NCBI RefSeq assembly: GCF_905372335.1
Contig: NZ_CAJPOU010000009.1
Coordinates: 1-44,388 of the forward strand
Origin: Streptococcus sp. A12
GTDB taxonomy: Bacteria > Bacillota > Bacilli > Lactobacillales > Streptococcaceae
Length of the DNA: 44,388 nucleotides
Reading direction: 5' to 3'
Below the pieces are notes generated by a model. That model did no database searches and was not told where the DNA came from. It saw only the letters and a program-made list of their open reading frames with translations. Made by a program: the position numbers and the translations under genes. Shown here piece after piece: positions 33,093 through 40,852 of this stretch (its first letter is position 1; every line of letters begins with the position of its first letter).

Positions 33093-33895
33093 GCTGCTCG
33101 TTCCTCCTCTTGCAAGGTTTGGGTAACAACTTTTGGATCTTTGATAGCGAGTACCTGTTCGATCCAGCGTCCCAATTGTTCAATCAAAATATTAATGGCC
33201 CAGTAGATCAATGAAACAGAGATAAAGCGCTCAAAGTAGCGGCTGTCATTCCCCGACATAATCTTGGCTTGGGCAAAGATTTCCAAAACTCCAGCATAAA
33301 AGGCCAGAGAAGTCCCCTTGGTCAAACCAATCAAAGAGTTGATCAAGGTCGGAGTCGCAACCACTGCTGCATTTGGAATAATAATTCGACGATAAACTTG
33401 GGCATTGGTCATCCCTAGACTCTTCGCTGCTTCGATTTCACCCGCATCAACAGATAAAATCGCTGCCCGAATGGTCTCACTGGCATAGGCTGCCTCATTG
33501 AAGGCAAAGGCCACAATGACAAATAAATGGGCTGGCACATCGTTGATATTAAAGGCTGTCCCATATTGTTGGTTAATGGCCTTCAATAGGAGCGGGATTC
33601 CATAATAGGTCAGCATCAACTGGACCAAAATTGGTGTCCCTCTTAAAAAACTCACAAACAAGGCTTGGATCGGGTAGAGGATTTTTACCCGATTGATTTT
33701 GACAATGGCAAATAATAGGGCTAGCAATAAACCAAAAAAGGCTCCTGCCAAGGTTAACAAAATCGTATTTGGAAGCTCTTTTAAAATTCCTGGAATAGCT
33801 TCAAAAACGACGCGTAGGTTAAAGATTTCTCCTTCTGGTATCCATTTTAAAAACTCTTCATACCAGCCAGATGCCAGATAAATAGTTGTAAACAT
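33089..33895 (-). CDS. Polar amino-acid ABC transporter permease
   Basis: Membrane subunit, 268 aa, about five TM helices, with PNTILLTLAGAFFGLLLAL (family-typical first core helix), RGTPILVQLMLTYYG, and the ATPase-docking EAA loop EIEAAKSLGMTNAQVYRRIIIP. GAGGGAGGAAG acts as SD. A TATGAT/GATAGAAT -10 candidate lies just upstream without a clear -35. No binding-protein gene precedes it; the 220-bp gap upstream holds only the helicase terminator and nothing else recognisable. Confidence 0.93.
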   Translation of the reverse strand: MFTTIYLASGWYEEFLKWIPEGEIFNLRVVFEAIPGILKELPNTILLTLAGAFFGLLLALLFAIVKINRVKILYPIQALFVSFLRGTPILVQLMLTYYGIPLLLKAINQQYGTAFNINDVPAHLFVIVAFAFNEAAYASETIRAAILSVDAGEIEAAKSLGMTNAQVYRRIIIPNAAVVATPTLINSLIGLTKGTSLAFYAGVLEIFAQAKIMSGNDSRYFERFISVSLIYWAINILIEQLGRWIEQVLAIKDPKVVTQTLQEEERAA

Positions 33896-34024
33896 CTTCG
33901 TTACTTCCTCCCTCGATAATGAATCATTCTATCATATTTACAGTTAAAATGCTGAGTTTTGCTACTGATCGTTCGTAAATCATGAGGTCTGATGTGATAA
34001 CAAGCAAGCATCTCCCCTAAGAGC

Positions 34025-34055
34025 AAAAAAATAGACTACCTACAGATAGTCTATC
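34025..34055 (-). terminator. Helicase gene terminator
   Basis: ATAGACTA (34031-34038) with TAGTCTAT (34047-34054), loop CCTACAGA, and an A-run on the plus strand giving a U-run on the minus-strand RNA. It lies 62 bp after the helicase stop. Confidence 0.8.
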
Positions 34056-34115
34056 ACAAAATAAATCAGCGACCAAATAGTTAATTTTTATGGAAATCTT
34101 TAATTTTCTTTATCA

Positions 34116-35459
34116 CTAAAAGGTTTGGCGTTTCGCCTTTCTTTCTGCCCGACCGCGAGCACGATTCTCAGCTCGCTTGGCTTTCCGACGTTTCTCGTCC
34201 ACAGCCCATTTGATTTTTTTCTTGTAGCCTGGCTTGATTTTTTTCTTTTTCTTCTTGACCAAGCCGATCATCTCAATGTCGAGTTTTTCTTGGCGTTTTT
34301 CACGATTAGCCCGGCGATCCCGGTCATAGGTATCTTCGATAACTCCAGCCTTCAAGACCTTAGGGACAAACTGGATGCCCAATTTTTCAAGCTCCCGAAT
34401 GTCTGAGTCATCACTCGGTTGATAGAGGGTAATGGCTGTACCAGGAAGACCATTCCGACCAGTCCGACCAACGCGGTGGACAAAGAAGGATAAGTCTTGT
34501 GGGATAGCATCGTTGATGACATGACTGACCCCTTCAATATCAATCCCACGCGCTGCCAAGTCCGTCGCCACGATATATTCAAAATCGAGGTTTTTGACTT
34601 GGTTCATGATTCGCTTGCGCTCCCGTGGAGGAACCCCCCCATGGATTTTAGCGACCTTGAGCCCCTTCTCTACTAGAAAAGCATGCAAATCGTCCGCTCT
34701 GTCCTTGGTATTCACAAAAATCATTGCCAGATAAGGTTGAAGAGCCTGCGTCAATTGATAGATTTGCTCATTCTTATCGCGCCCTTTTGTCGATACCAAC
34801 CAGTTATCAATGGTGTCCGAGATCACCGTTTTGGTTTTGATCTGCTCCATGACAGGGTTAGACAAATATTTCTTCAAGAAGGGTTGTAACTTTTGCGGAA
34901 TCGTTGCTGAGAAGACTAAGAATTGGAGTTGTTTGGGAAGAATGGACGCAATCTTGTCTACCGTCGTCAAAAAGCCCATATCGAGAGTCATATCCGCCTC
35001 ATCAACCACAAAGGTGTGAGCCTTATGAATAGCCAAGTCTCCAGAAGCGACCAAATCATAGATCCGTCCAGGTGTCCCAATGACAATATGGGGCTGGGCT
35101 ACTTGGAGCTTATCGATTTGACGAGCCTTATCAGTTCCCCCAACGTAGTTGGCAATCCGAATTACTTTTTCACAGTAGCTAGCAATCTGACGAGCCGCTT
35201 GGTAAATTTGTGTGGCCAATTCCCGACTAGGCGCTGTAATGACCACTTCGACATGGCTACTATCCTCATTTAAGGTTTGAAAAATTGGCAAGAGGAAAGT
35301 ATGGGTCTTCCCTGATCCTGTTTTAGATTCACCGACCAGATCACGGCCTGCTAAAACAATCGGAATCAGCTTTTCTTGAACTTCTGTTGCTTCGATAAAA
35401 TTAATCTCTTTTAAGGCCTCTTGGATATAGTCCTTAAACTTAAAATCTGTAAATTTCAT
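34116..35459 (-). CDS. DEAD-box RNA helicase (CshB-like)
   Basis: ATP-dependent RNA helicase of mRNA decay or ribosome assembly. 447 aa: Q-motif region, Walker A SKTGSGKT (45-52), APSRELATQ, DEAD box VVDEADMTLDMGF, SAT motif, and in RecA domain 2 ATDLAARGIDIEG and HRVGRTGRNG. The C terminus is a strongly basic Lys/Arg-rich tail (about 385-447), as in Bacillus CshB. Extended -10 promoter upstream and terminator downstream suggest a single-gene unit. Confidence 0.94.
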   Translation of the reverse strand: MKFTDFKFKDYIQEALKEINFIEATEVQEKLIPIVLAGRDLVGESKTGSGKTHTFLLPIFQTLNEDSSHVEVVITAPSRELATQIYQAARQIASYCEKVIRIANYVGGTDKARQIDKLQVAQPHIVIGTPGRIYDLVASGDLAIHKAHTFVVDEADMTLDMGFLTTVDKIASILPKQLQFLVFSATIPQKLQPFLKKYLSNPVMEQIKTKTVISDTIDNWLVSTKGRDKNEQIYQLTQALQPYLAMIFVNTKDRADDLHAFLVEKGLKVAKIHGGVPPRERKRIMNQVKNLDFEYIVATDLAARGIDIEGVSHVINDAIPQDLSFFVHRVGRTGRNGLPGTAITLYQPSDDSDIRELEKLGIQFVPKVLKAGVIEDTYDRDRRANREKRQEKLDIEMIGLVKKKKKKIKPGYKKKIKWAVDEKRRKAKRAENRARGRAERKAKRQTF

Positions 35460-35485
35460 TCTCTTATCCTTTCATCATCTCTACT

Positions 35486-35494
35486 ATTATATCA
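35486..35494 (-). promoter_or_regulatory. Helicase extended -10 promoter
   Basis: Minus-strand TGATATAAT 26 bp before the helicase start; AAAGGA serves as SD. Confidence 0.65.
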
Positions 35495-35543
35495 GAAAAC
35501 TCCTCTTCCCGCTCTTCTTTTGGACAGCAATTCCTAGCTAGCG

Positions 35544-35574
35544 AAAAAGGCTGAGATAGCGATCCCAACCTTTT
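35544..35574 (-). terminator. Terminator of the rsmH-mraY operon
   Basis: Minus-strand AAGGTTGGGAT pairs with ATCTCAGCCTT (two G-U pairs) around CGCT, followed by TTT. It lies about 13 bp after the mraY stop. Confidence 0.82.
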
Positions 35575-35586
35575 ATGATTCATGAC

Positions 35587-36588
35587 TTATGAATTGGTCA
35601 AATAGTAGATCAAGAGAGTCAAGGCGCTCATTCCTGCACCAACACTCCAGAGAAAGGCATCAACCTTCCACTCAGACCATTTAAGTCCATTACCAGACAG
35701 ACCACCCAATTCCAAATGGTGATGGAAAGGCGTCATGCGGAAGATACGCCGTCCTTCCCCTGTCCGTTTCTTGGTCCATTTGAAATAGGACACTTGGAGC
35801 ATGACAGAGCTAGTCTCAAAGACATAGACAATCCCAATCAAGAGCAAGGTCCACTCTACGTGGAGAGCCATGGATAGAGTCGCAAGCATCCCACCTAGGG
35901 CTAGGCTTCCAACATCTCCCATGAAAATCTTGGCCGGCTTGTGGTTGTAGACGAAGAAACCTAATAGAGCTCCAATCATACTGATGGTCACAAAAAGGAT
36001 ATCGATTCGTCTTTGCCAAATAGCTATAATGGAATAAGCGATCAAGCTGATGGTTACCGAAATGCTTGCCAAGCCATCAATCCCGTCCGTTAAGTTGACT
36101 GCATTTGAAAAACCAACCAACCAGAACAAGGCAAAGATAATATAGAAATGTCCCAAATAGACATTCCAACCAAAGACATTGAGAAGACTACCAGCTCCAT
36201 GGCGTTCAGAAAAGAGATAGAAAATGATTCCTCCCACCAATTGTAGAGCTAATTTTTGCTTGGGATTTAGCCCTTCATTGATCTTACGAAAGACCTTCAA
36301 GAAGTCATCCAAGAAACCGACGATTCCATACAAGACCAAAATAAAGAGGATCAATTGAACAGGGCGCGTAAAGTTCCCAGTTAGGAAGCTAAAGACAAGG
36401 GTGACAAAGACTGAAGTGATCAAGAAAACCACTCCCCCCATAGTTGGAGTGCCTGCTTTGGCTTTGTGTTGCTTCACATCTTCGTGCATTTGTTGCCCCG
36501 AAATATGGGCCCGTTGATAGAAACGGATAAAGGCTGGAATGCCAATAACCGTCAGTATAAAGGATACTACTAGGGTAGCAAGTAACAT
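35587..36588 (-). CDS. mraY: Phospho-N-acetylmuramoyl-pentapeptide transferase (MraY)
   Basis: Integral membrane enzyme making lipid I from UDP-MurNAc-pentapeptide and undecaprenyl phosphate. 333 aa, about ten TM helices, with KAGTPTMGG, GFLDDFLKV, NLTDGIDGLAS, MGDVGSLALGG and the C-terminal FHHHLELGG. It begins just after the pbp2X stop; GGAG in the end of pbp2X is its SD, so the two are coupled. Confidence 0.97.
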   Translation of the reverse strand: MLLATLVVSFILTVIGIPAFIRFYQRAHISGQQMHEDVKQHKAKAGTPTMGGVVFLITSVFVTLVFSFLTGNFTRPVQLILFILVLYGIVGFLDDFLKVFRKINEGLNPKQKLALQLVGGIIFYLFSERHGAGSLLNVFGWNVYLGHFYIIFALFWLVGFSNAVNLTDGIDGLASISVTISLIAYSIIAIWQRRIDILFVTISMIGALLGFFVYNHKPAKIFMGDVGSLALGGMLATLSMALHVEWTLLLIGIVYVFETSSVMLQVSYFKWTKKRTGEGRRIFRMTPFHHHLELGGLSGNGLKWSEWKVDAFLWSVGAGMSALTLLIYYLTNS

Positions 36589-36589
36589 A

Positions 36590-38875
36590 TCAATCTCCTA
36601 ATGTAATTGTTATTTTCTTCGTCTTCTTTAAAGCAGTTTCTACTTTGACGTTTTGTTTGCTCACACGAGAACCGTCCCCTTTATAGGTGATCTCAATGCC
36701 CGTCCATTCCGCAAATTTATCAACATTTTCCTTGGTCCAGCCATACATATCCGGAACTGAGTCCAAGTCATCTGTTAATAATAACACTTGCTCATTTGCT
36801 TTTAATTTCGTTCCTGCTGATACAGACATCTTTTTAATATTCTTTCCAGTTCCTAGGACGACAGGCTGGATCAGATTGCGACGCAGTTCATCTGCGAAGC
36901 CACCTGGGCTGATGGTCTGCTTCAAGTTCAATTCTTTCGACAAGGATTCTGCCGACGGCATCTTATAGGTGTCCTCTTTCGTGACCCCATCCAAGGCTTT
37001 GGTTTCCGTTACCAAATTCAACTCATCCTTCAACGCAACCGCATCTTCCAAGACTGGATTGACCAGTTCTTGCCAGCTCTTTGGACTAAAGCTGACTTCA
37101 GGCTGTTGAACCGTCACATACATAATGAAATCTGGGTCTTCAGCAGGTGTCATGACAACGATTGAGTTGATATTGTCATTTTCGCCTTCCAGGTAGCCAT
37201 TAGCCGTTGCAATTTGGGCTGTCCCTGATTTAACAGCAACATTTTGTCCAGCTACTTGGATAATGGGACCATCCGATGAATAGAGGGTACCAAATTGAGG
37301 ATCAGTCCCTACTGTGATCATGTAATTACGGGTCTGTTGGGCAGCCGAAGCGGATACTGGATTGCCGACAATCTCTCTTCGTGATTTACGAGCGGATTCA
37401 TGCTTGCCGTCGTAGATCGCACTGATAAATTTAGGCTCCAACATTTCCCCATCATTTGCAATGGCAGAAAATGCACGCAACATCTGCGTTTGGGTCACCG
37501 AAATCCCTTGACCGAAAGAAGACATGGCTTGAGTGACATAGTTATCACCTGGTAGACCTCCAAAACTTTCGTCTCCCATTCCAAAACGTGTAGGAAGTCC
37601 GAACTTAAAGAGTGTGAGGTAATTCATCCAGACATTATTGCCCATCTTCTGTTCAAGCTTGGTCATCCCAATGTTACTTGAATAGGCAAAACCTTGGGCA
37701 ATATTCATATAGCGACCTTCTGACAAGCCCATATTGATTTCCCAGTCTTTGATGGTTGCATCTTTCACTTGCAACTCGTTATTGTAATATACCTCGTTAT
37801 AGGCTGGGAAAGTCCCATGATCAATCGCCGCTGCCAAGGTCATGACCTTCATAGTCGAACCTGGTTCGTATTGATCCTGGTAAAGAATCGTGTTCCAGGT
37901 TCTCAGATTCTTAATATCCAAGCCTTCTTTGGTATCTGCATTATAGGTTGGACGTTGCGTCGTTGCAAGGATTTCCCCCGTTTTGGCACTGACCAGTGTC
38001 GCACTGACATATTTACCTTTTACCTTTTCTTGGAAAACATCCATTCGGGTTTCGAGATAGGTTTGAAGTTCTGCAGAAAGGGTTGTGTAGACATCCTTTC
38101 CATCTTCGGTCTTCACGGCAACCTTATCGGATCCCGGCACAATATTTCCGTTGCGATCCTTTTCATAGGTCACAACGCCATCCTGACCACCTAGGATACG
38201 ATCCAAAGACTTTTCGATTCCTGTTGTTCCCTGTAGGGTTTTATTGCCTTCTTTATCTTCTATCAATTGAGCTTGACCGATAAATTGAGAGGCAAAGGTC
38301 CCATTTTTATAACTCCGGTTTGGACTCGTCGTAAAATCAACACCTTTAATGTTGGCAGCTTCTAGTTCACTCCGGATAGCATCCATATTGCTATAGCTGA
38401 TATCGTTCCCCGCTGCACCAAAAGAAACCTGGTTGAGCTTCTTCTGAGACAGTTGTTGGACGACATAGTCTTTTTCCATGCCCAAATAACGATTAAAAAC
38501 GTCCGCTACTTGGTTGTATTGACTTTCTTCAACGTATAATACTTCACCTTTTGCCGATTTATAGGTTTTGTCGATAATCGCATAAACATTATAAGTCGTC
38601 GCATCCTCAGCAATAACAGCTCCATTTCGGTCATAAATTGTTCCTCGTTTGGCTGGAACAATCTCTGTTTTCTGATGGACTTGATGGGATAACTCAGATA
38701 AATTTTTTCCGAATTTGCTATCTGTGCCTATAATAACTGCAAAATTAATGAGAAATATGAAGAAAACAAGAATGGAAAGCAAACTTAAATTCTTAGCTAC
38801 TTGCCGACGATTTTGGTCTGGAAGTTTCCTTTTTTTAAGGGAATAACGAATGATTTTCTTTTTTAATTTACTCAT
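36590..38875 (-). CDS. pbp2X: PBP2X, septal class B transpeptidase
   Basis: Division-specific peptidoglycan transpeptidase, partner of FtsW/FtsL and main beta-lactam target in streptococci. 761 aa: cytoplasmic basic N terminus, TM helix (about 30-50), dimerisation domain (about 60-260), transpeptidase domain with S340-TMK, SSN (399-401) and K549-SGTA, and two C-terminal PASTA domains (about 645-761). The STMK serine-threonine is intact. Residue 548, just before KSG, is Val where S. pneumoniae R6 has Leu. It overlaps ftsL by 8 bp. Confidence 0.97.
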   Translation of the reverse strand: MSKLKKKIIRYSLKKRKLPDQNRRQVAKNLSLLSILVFFIFLINFAVIIGTDSKFGKNLSELSHQVHQKTEIVPAKRGTIYDRNGAVIAEDATTYNVYAIIDKTYKSAKGEVLYVEESQYNQVADVFNRYLGMEKDYVVQQLSQKKLNQVSFGAAGNDISYSNMDAIRSELEAANIKGVDFTTSPNRSYKNGTFASQFIGQAQLIEDKEGNKTLQGTTGIEKSLDRILGGQDGVVTYEKDRNGNIVPGSDKVAVKTEDGKDVYTTLSAELQTYLETRMDVFQEKVKGKYVSATLVSAKTGEILATTQRPTYNADTKEGLDIKNLRTWNTILYQDQYEPGSTMKVMTLAAAIDHGTFPAYNEVYYNNELQVKDATIKDWEINMGLSEGRYMNIAQGFAYSSNIGMTKLEQKMGNNVWMNYLTLFKFGLPTRFGMGDESFGGLPGDNYVTQAMSSFGQGISVTQTQMLRAFSAIANDGEMLEPKFISAIYDGKHESARKSRREIVGNPVSASAAQQTRNYMITVGTDPQFGTLYSSDGPIIQVAGQNVAVKSGTAQIATANGYLEGENDNINSIVVMTPAEDPDFIMYVTVQQPEVSFSPKSWQELVNPVLEDAVALKDELNLVTETKALDGVTKEDTYKMPSAESLSKELNLKQTISPGGFADELRRNLIQPVVLGTGKNIKKMSVSAGTKLKANEQVLLLTDDLDSVPDMYGWTKENVDKFAEWTGIEITYKGDGSRVSKQNVKVETALKKTKKITITLGD

Positions 38876-39203
38876 CGCTACTTGAACTCACCACTTTTCG
38901 ATTTTCTTTTTGGAGGGTCATCCCCTGAGAACTAGCTAACTTAGACAAGCGTTCATATCGAGTCAACTCATTGACTTCTTGTCGGATATCTTCTAGTTCA
39001 GTCTCTTTTGTTTTTAGTTCCGTATTGAGGTTTGTCAAATCACTTTGTACTTGTAGAATCCGCGTCTGCATAAAAATAATACTGACAGCGAGAATAATCC
39101 CTGTTAGGACAATCGAGCCATAAAAAGCTTTTTCTACTCTGGTAAAGCGACGAATACGATCTTGCAATTGACTGCCCCGAGATCGTAATGGTTGATCTGC
39201 CAT
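38868..39203 (-). CDS. ftsL: FtsL cell-division protein
   Basis: Bitopic divisome protein that forms a complex with DivIB/FtsQ and DivIC/FtsB and activates PBP2X-FtsW. 111 aa: basic cytoplasmic N terminus, one TM helix (about 28-48, VLTGIILAVSIIFM) and an outer coiled coil (about 52-95). It sits in rsmH-ftsL-pbp2X-mraY, the classical dcw order; the assignment depends partly on this context because FtsL diverges fast. Confidence 0.94.
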   Translation of the reverse strand: MADQPLRSRGSQLQDRIRRFTRVEKAFYGSIVLTGIILAVSIIFMQTRILQVQSDLTNLNTELKTKETELEDIRQEVNELTRYERLSKLASSQGMTLQKENRKVVSSSSDE

Positions 39204-39215
39204 GTTTATTTCCTC

Positions 39216-40166
39216 TTACTTATGAATTTTTCGAGCAACCCGCAATTTTGCAGAATGAGCTCGGTTGTTCTTCTCTAACTCTTCTTGGCTTGGAAGAATC
39301 GGTTTTCGAGAGACTAATTCCATTTTTGGTTTTAAGTCCTCTGGGATGAAAGGCAAGCCCTTCGGTACTTCTACTGTAGAAGCTTCTTTAAACAATTGCT
39401 TGGTCAAACGATCCTCTAACGAATGAAAGGTAATGACTGAAATACGACCATCGATGGCCAACAAGTCCATGGCCTGCTGGATTGATTCATCCGCCGCTCC
39501 CAATTCATCGTTGACTTCAATTCGAATCGCCTGAAAAATTTGTTTGGCTGGATGCCCCTTTTTCTTTAGTTCCTTAGCCGGTTTTGCCGATTTGATGATT
39601 TCAGCCAATTCTGTCGTCGTTTCAATCGGTTTTACCGCACGCGCTTGTTCGATCTTTCTAGCAATTTGCTTGGAAAACTTATCTTCCCCATACTTGAAAA
39701 AGATTCGGACTAGATCGTGGTAATCATAGTTGTTGACCACGTCATAAGCCGTCAAAGAGGCTTCTTGATTCATCCGCATGTCCAAGGGAGCATCTTTTTT
39801 ATAAGAAAAACCGCGAGACCGCTCATCTAACTGGGGACTAGAAACTCCTAAATCATAACAGATTCCATCAATCTCATTGACTCCCATTTCTTGGAGACGT
39901 GCTTGAAGATTCCGGAAATTGTCTTTGATGAAGGTTACCATGCCCTTTTCAACATAAGGAGCTAATCGTTTCTCCGCATTATCAATCGCATGCTGATCCT
40001 GGTCAAAAGCATATAAATGCCCTTTTTCACTTAATTGACTTAATAAATATTCGCTATGGCCGGCTCCACCTAGAGTGGCATCCACATAGATTCCATCTGG
40101 CTTTACATCCAGCATATCAATCGTTTCATGGAGCAAGACCGTTACATGATGAAATTCTTTACTCAT
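39216..40166 (-). CDS. rsmH: RsmH (MraW), 16S rRNA m4C1402 methyltransferase
   Basis: SAM-dependent N4-cytosine methyltransferase of the 30S P site. 316 aa with HVTVLLHETIDML, SAM motif YVDATLGGAGHSEYLL, GICYDLGVSSPQLDERSRGFS and ITFHSLEDRLTK. First gene of the dcw cluster. A TGGTAAAAT extended -10 lies only 9 bp before the ATG, so the leader would be very short; AGATAGGAT is a weak SD. Confidence 0.97.
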   Translation of the reverse strand: MSKEFHHVTVLLHETIDMLDVKPDGIYVDATLGGAGHSEYLLSQLSEKGHLYAFDQDQHAIDNAEKRLAPYVEKGMVTFIKDNFRNLQARLQEMGVNEIDGICYDLGVSSPQLDERSRGFSYKKDAPLDMRMNQEASLTAYDVVNNYDYHDLVRIFFKYGEDKFSKQIARKIEQARAVKPIETTTELAEIIKSAKPAKELKKKGHPAKQIFQAIRIEVNDELGAADESIQQAMDLLAIDGRISVITFHSLEDRLTKQLFKEASTVEVPKGLPFIPEDLKPKMELVSRKPILPSQEELEKNNRAHSAKLRVARKIHK

Positions 40167-40175
40167 ATCCTATCT

Positions 40176-40184
40176 ATTTTACCA
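40176..40184 (-). promoter_or_regulatory. rsmH-mraY operon promoter candidate
   Basis: Minus-strand TGGTAAAAT, an extended -10-like element. Its closeness to the ATG makes it uncertain; a promoter further upstream is possible. Confidence 0.45.
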
Positions 40185-40303
40185 CAAATCTGACCAGGAT
40201 GCACTTGAGATTCTCTTCTCTATCTGCTCATCATTTTCGGATTAAAAATTCCCATTCTTCAAAAGCTCATCCTATCAACCAATAGACCGAGAGAAGCATT
40301 TTG

Positions 40304-40312
40304 TGATACAAT
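40304..40312 (+). promoter_or_regulatory. Extended -10 in front of the 60-aa membrane protein gene
   Basis: TGATACAAT ends 6 bp before the ATG at 40319; no SD and no clear -35. If used, transcription should begin at or next to the start codon. Confidence 0.45.
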
Positions 40313-40318
40313 AATTCC

Positions 40319-40501
40319 ATGAAAGATAAGAAATACCTCCTCCTTGGCCTGCTAGTGGCCGATCTAATTGCAGTCTACTTTTTCCTACGTACCCCTGTCC
40401 CTTGGATTTTTTGGACAGCAACCTTCGTTCTTGCCGTCTCCATTTGGATTTTTAAAAATCAATGGAAAAACTACAAAAATAGAGATAAGGATTCAGAGTG
40501 A
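40319..40501 (+). CDS. Small two-helix membrane protein, function unknown
   Basis: 60 aa: MKDKK, hydrophobic helix (about 6-23), Arg-Thr-Pro turn (24-27), second hydrophobic helix (about 28-45), then a basic/charged tail (KNQWKNYKNRDKDSE). The profile, with positive N terminus, tight turn and charged C terminus, is that of a real small membrane protein with both ends in the cytoplasm. It is followed by a strong terminator. I do not recognise the family. No SD is visible; a leaderless start is suggested by the -10 position. Confidence 0.65.
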   Translation: MKDKKYLLLGLLVADLIAVYFFLRTPVPWIFWTATFVLAVSIWIFKNQWKNYKNRDKDSE

Positions 40502-40515
40502 CCCATATAGAACAA

Positions 40516-40551
40516 GAAAACTCGATCAGTTCAACTTCTGATCGAGTTTTC
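40516..40551. terminator. Convergent terminator after the 60-aa gene and DUF896
   Basis: Fourteen-bp perfect stem (40516-40529 with 40538-40551) around TTCAACTT, with GAAAA/TTTTC arms. It serves both the plus-strand small gene and the minus-strand glyQS-DUF896 unit. Confidence 0.88.
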
Positions 40552-40561
40552 TATTGTCTAT

Positions 40562-40819
40562 TTATGAATTAGGGTCATCCAAACTACGGCCGTGCAAACC
40601 TTTCTCCCGTTGGACTTGGCGCAATTTTTCTGGTGTCACGTCATTGCCTTCTTCGTCAACCACTTTAATTCCTTCAATATGGTGACGAACTGAGCGACGA
40701 TAGCCTTCAATGTATTCTTCACGAAGTTTTGCTTGTTCCACTTCTTCTTCTGGCGTCAAACCTTCTGTTTTTTTCTTTTTAGCAAGCTCATTGATTCGAG
40801 CGATTTTTTCAGGTGTCAT
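40562..40819 (-). CDS. DUF896 (YnzC/UPF0291) family protein
   Basis: 85 aa small cytoplasmic protein. The N-terminal helical hairpin MTPEKIARINELAKKKKTEGL, TPEEEVEQAKLREEYIEGYRRSVRHHIEGIKVVD is the DUF896 signature; the C terminus ends KGLHGRSLDDPNS. Function unknown; Bacillus YnzC belongs to an SOS operon. Here it follows glyS by 33 bp on the same strand, an arrangement I recall in other streptococci. AGTAGGT is a weak SD. A 6-bp hairpin TACCTG/CAGGTA (40837-40852) lies in the gap. Confidence 0.9.
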   Translation of the reverse strand: MTPEKIARINELAKKKKTEGLTPEEEVEQAKLREEYIEGYRRSVRHHIEGIKVVDEEGNDVTPEKLRQVQREKGLHGRSLDDPNS

Positions 40820-40852
40820 AATAAGACCTACTTTCTACCTGTCATCAGGTAC

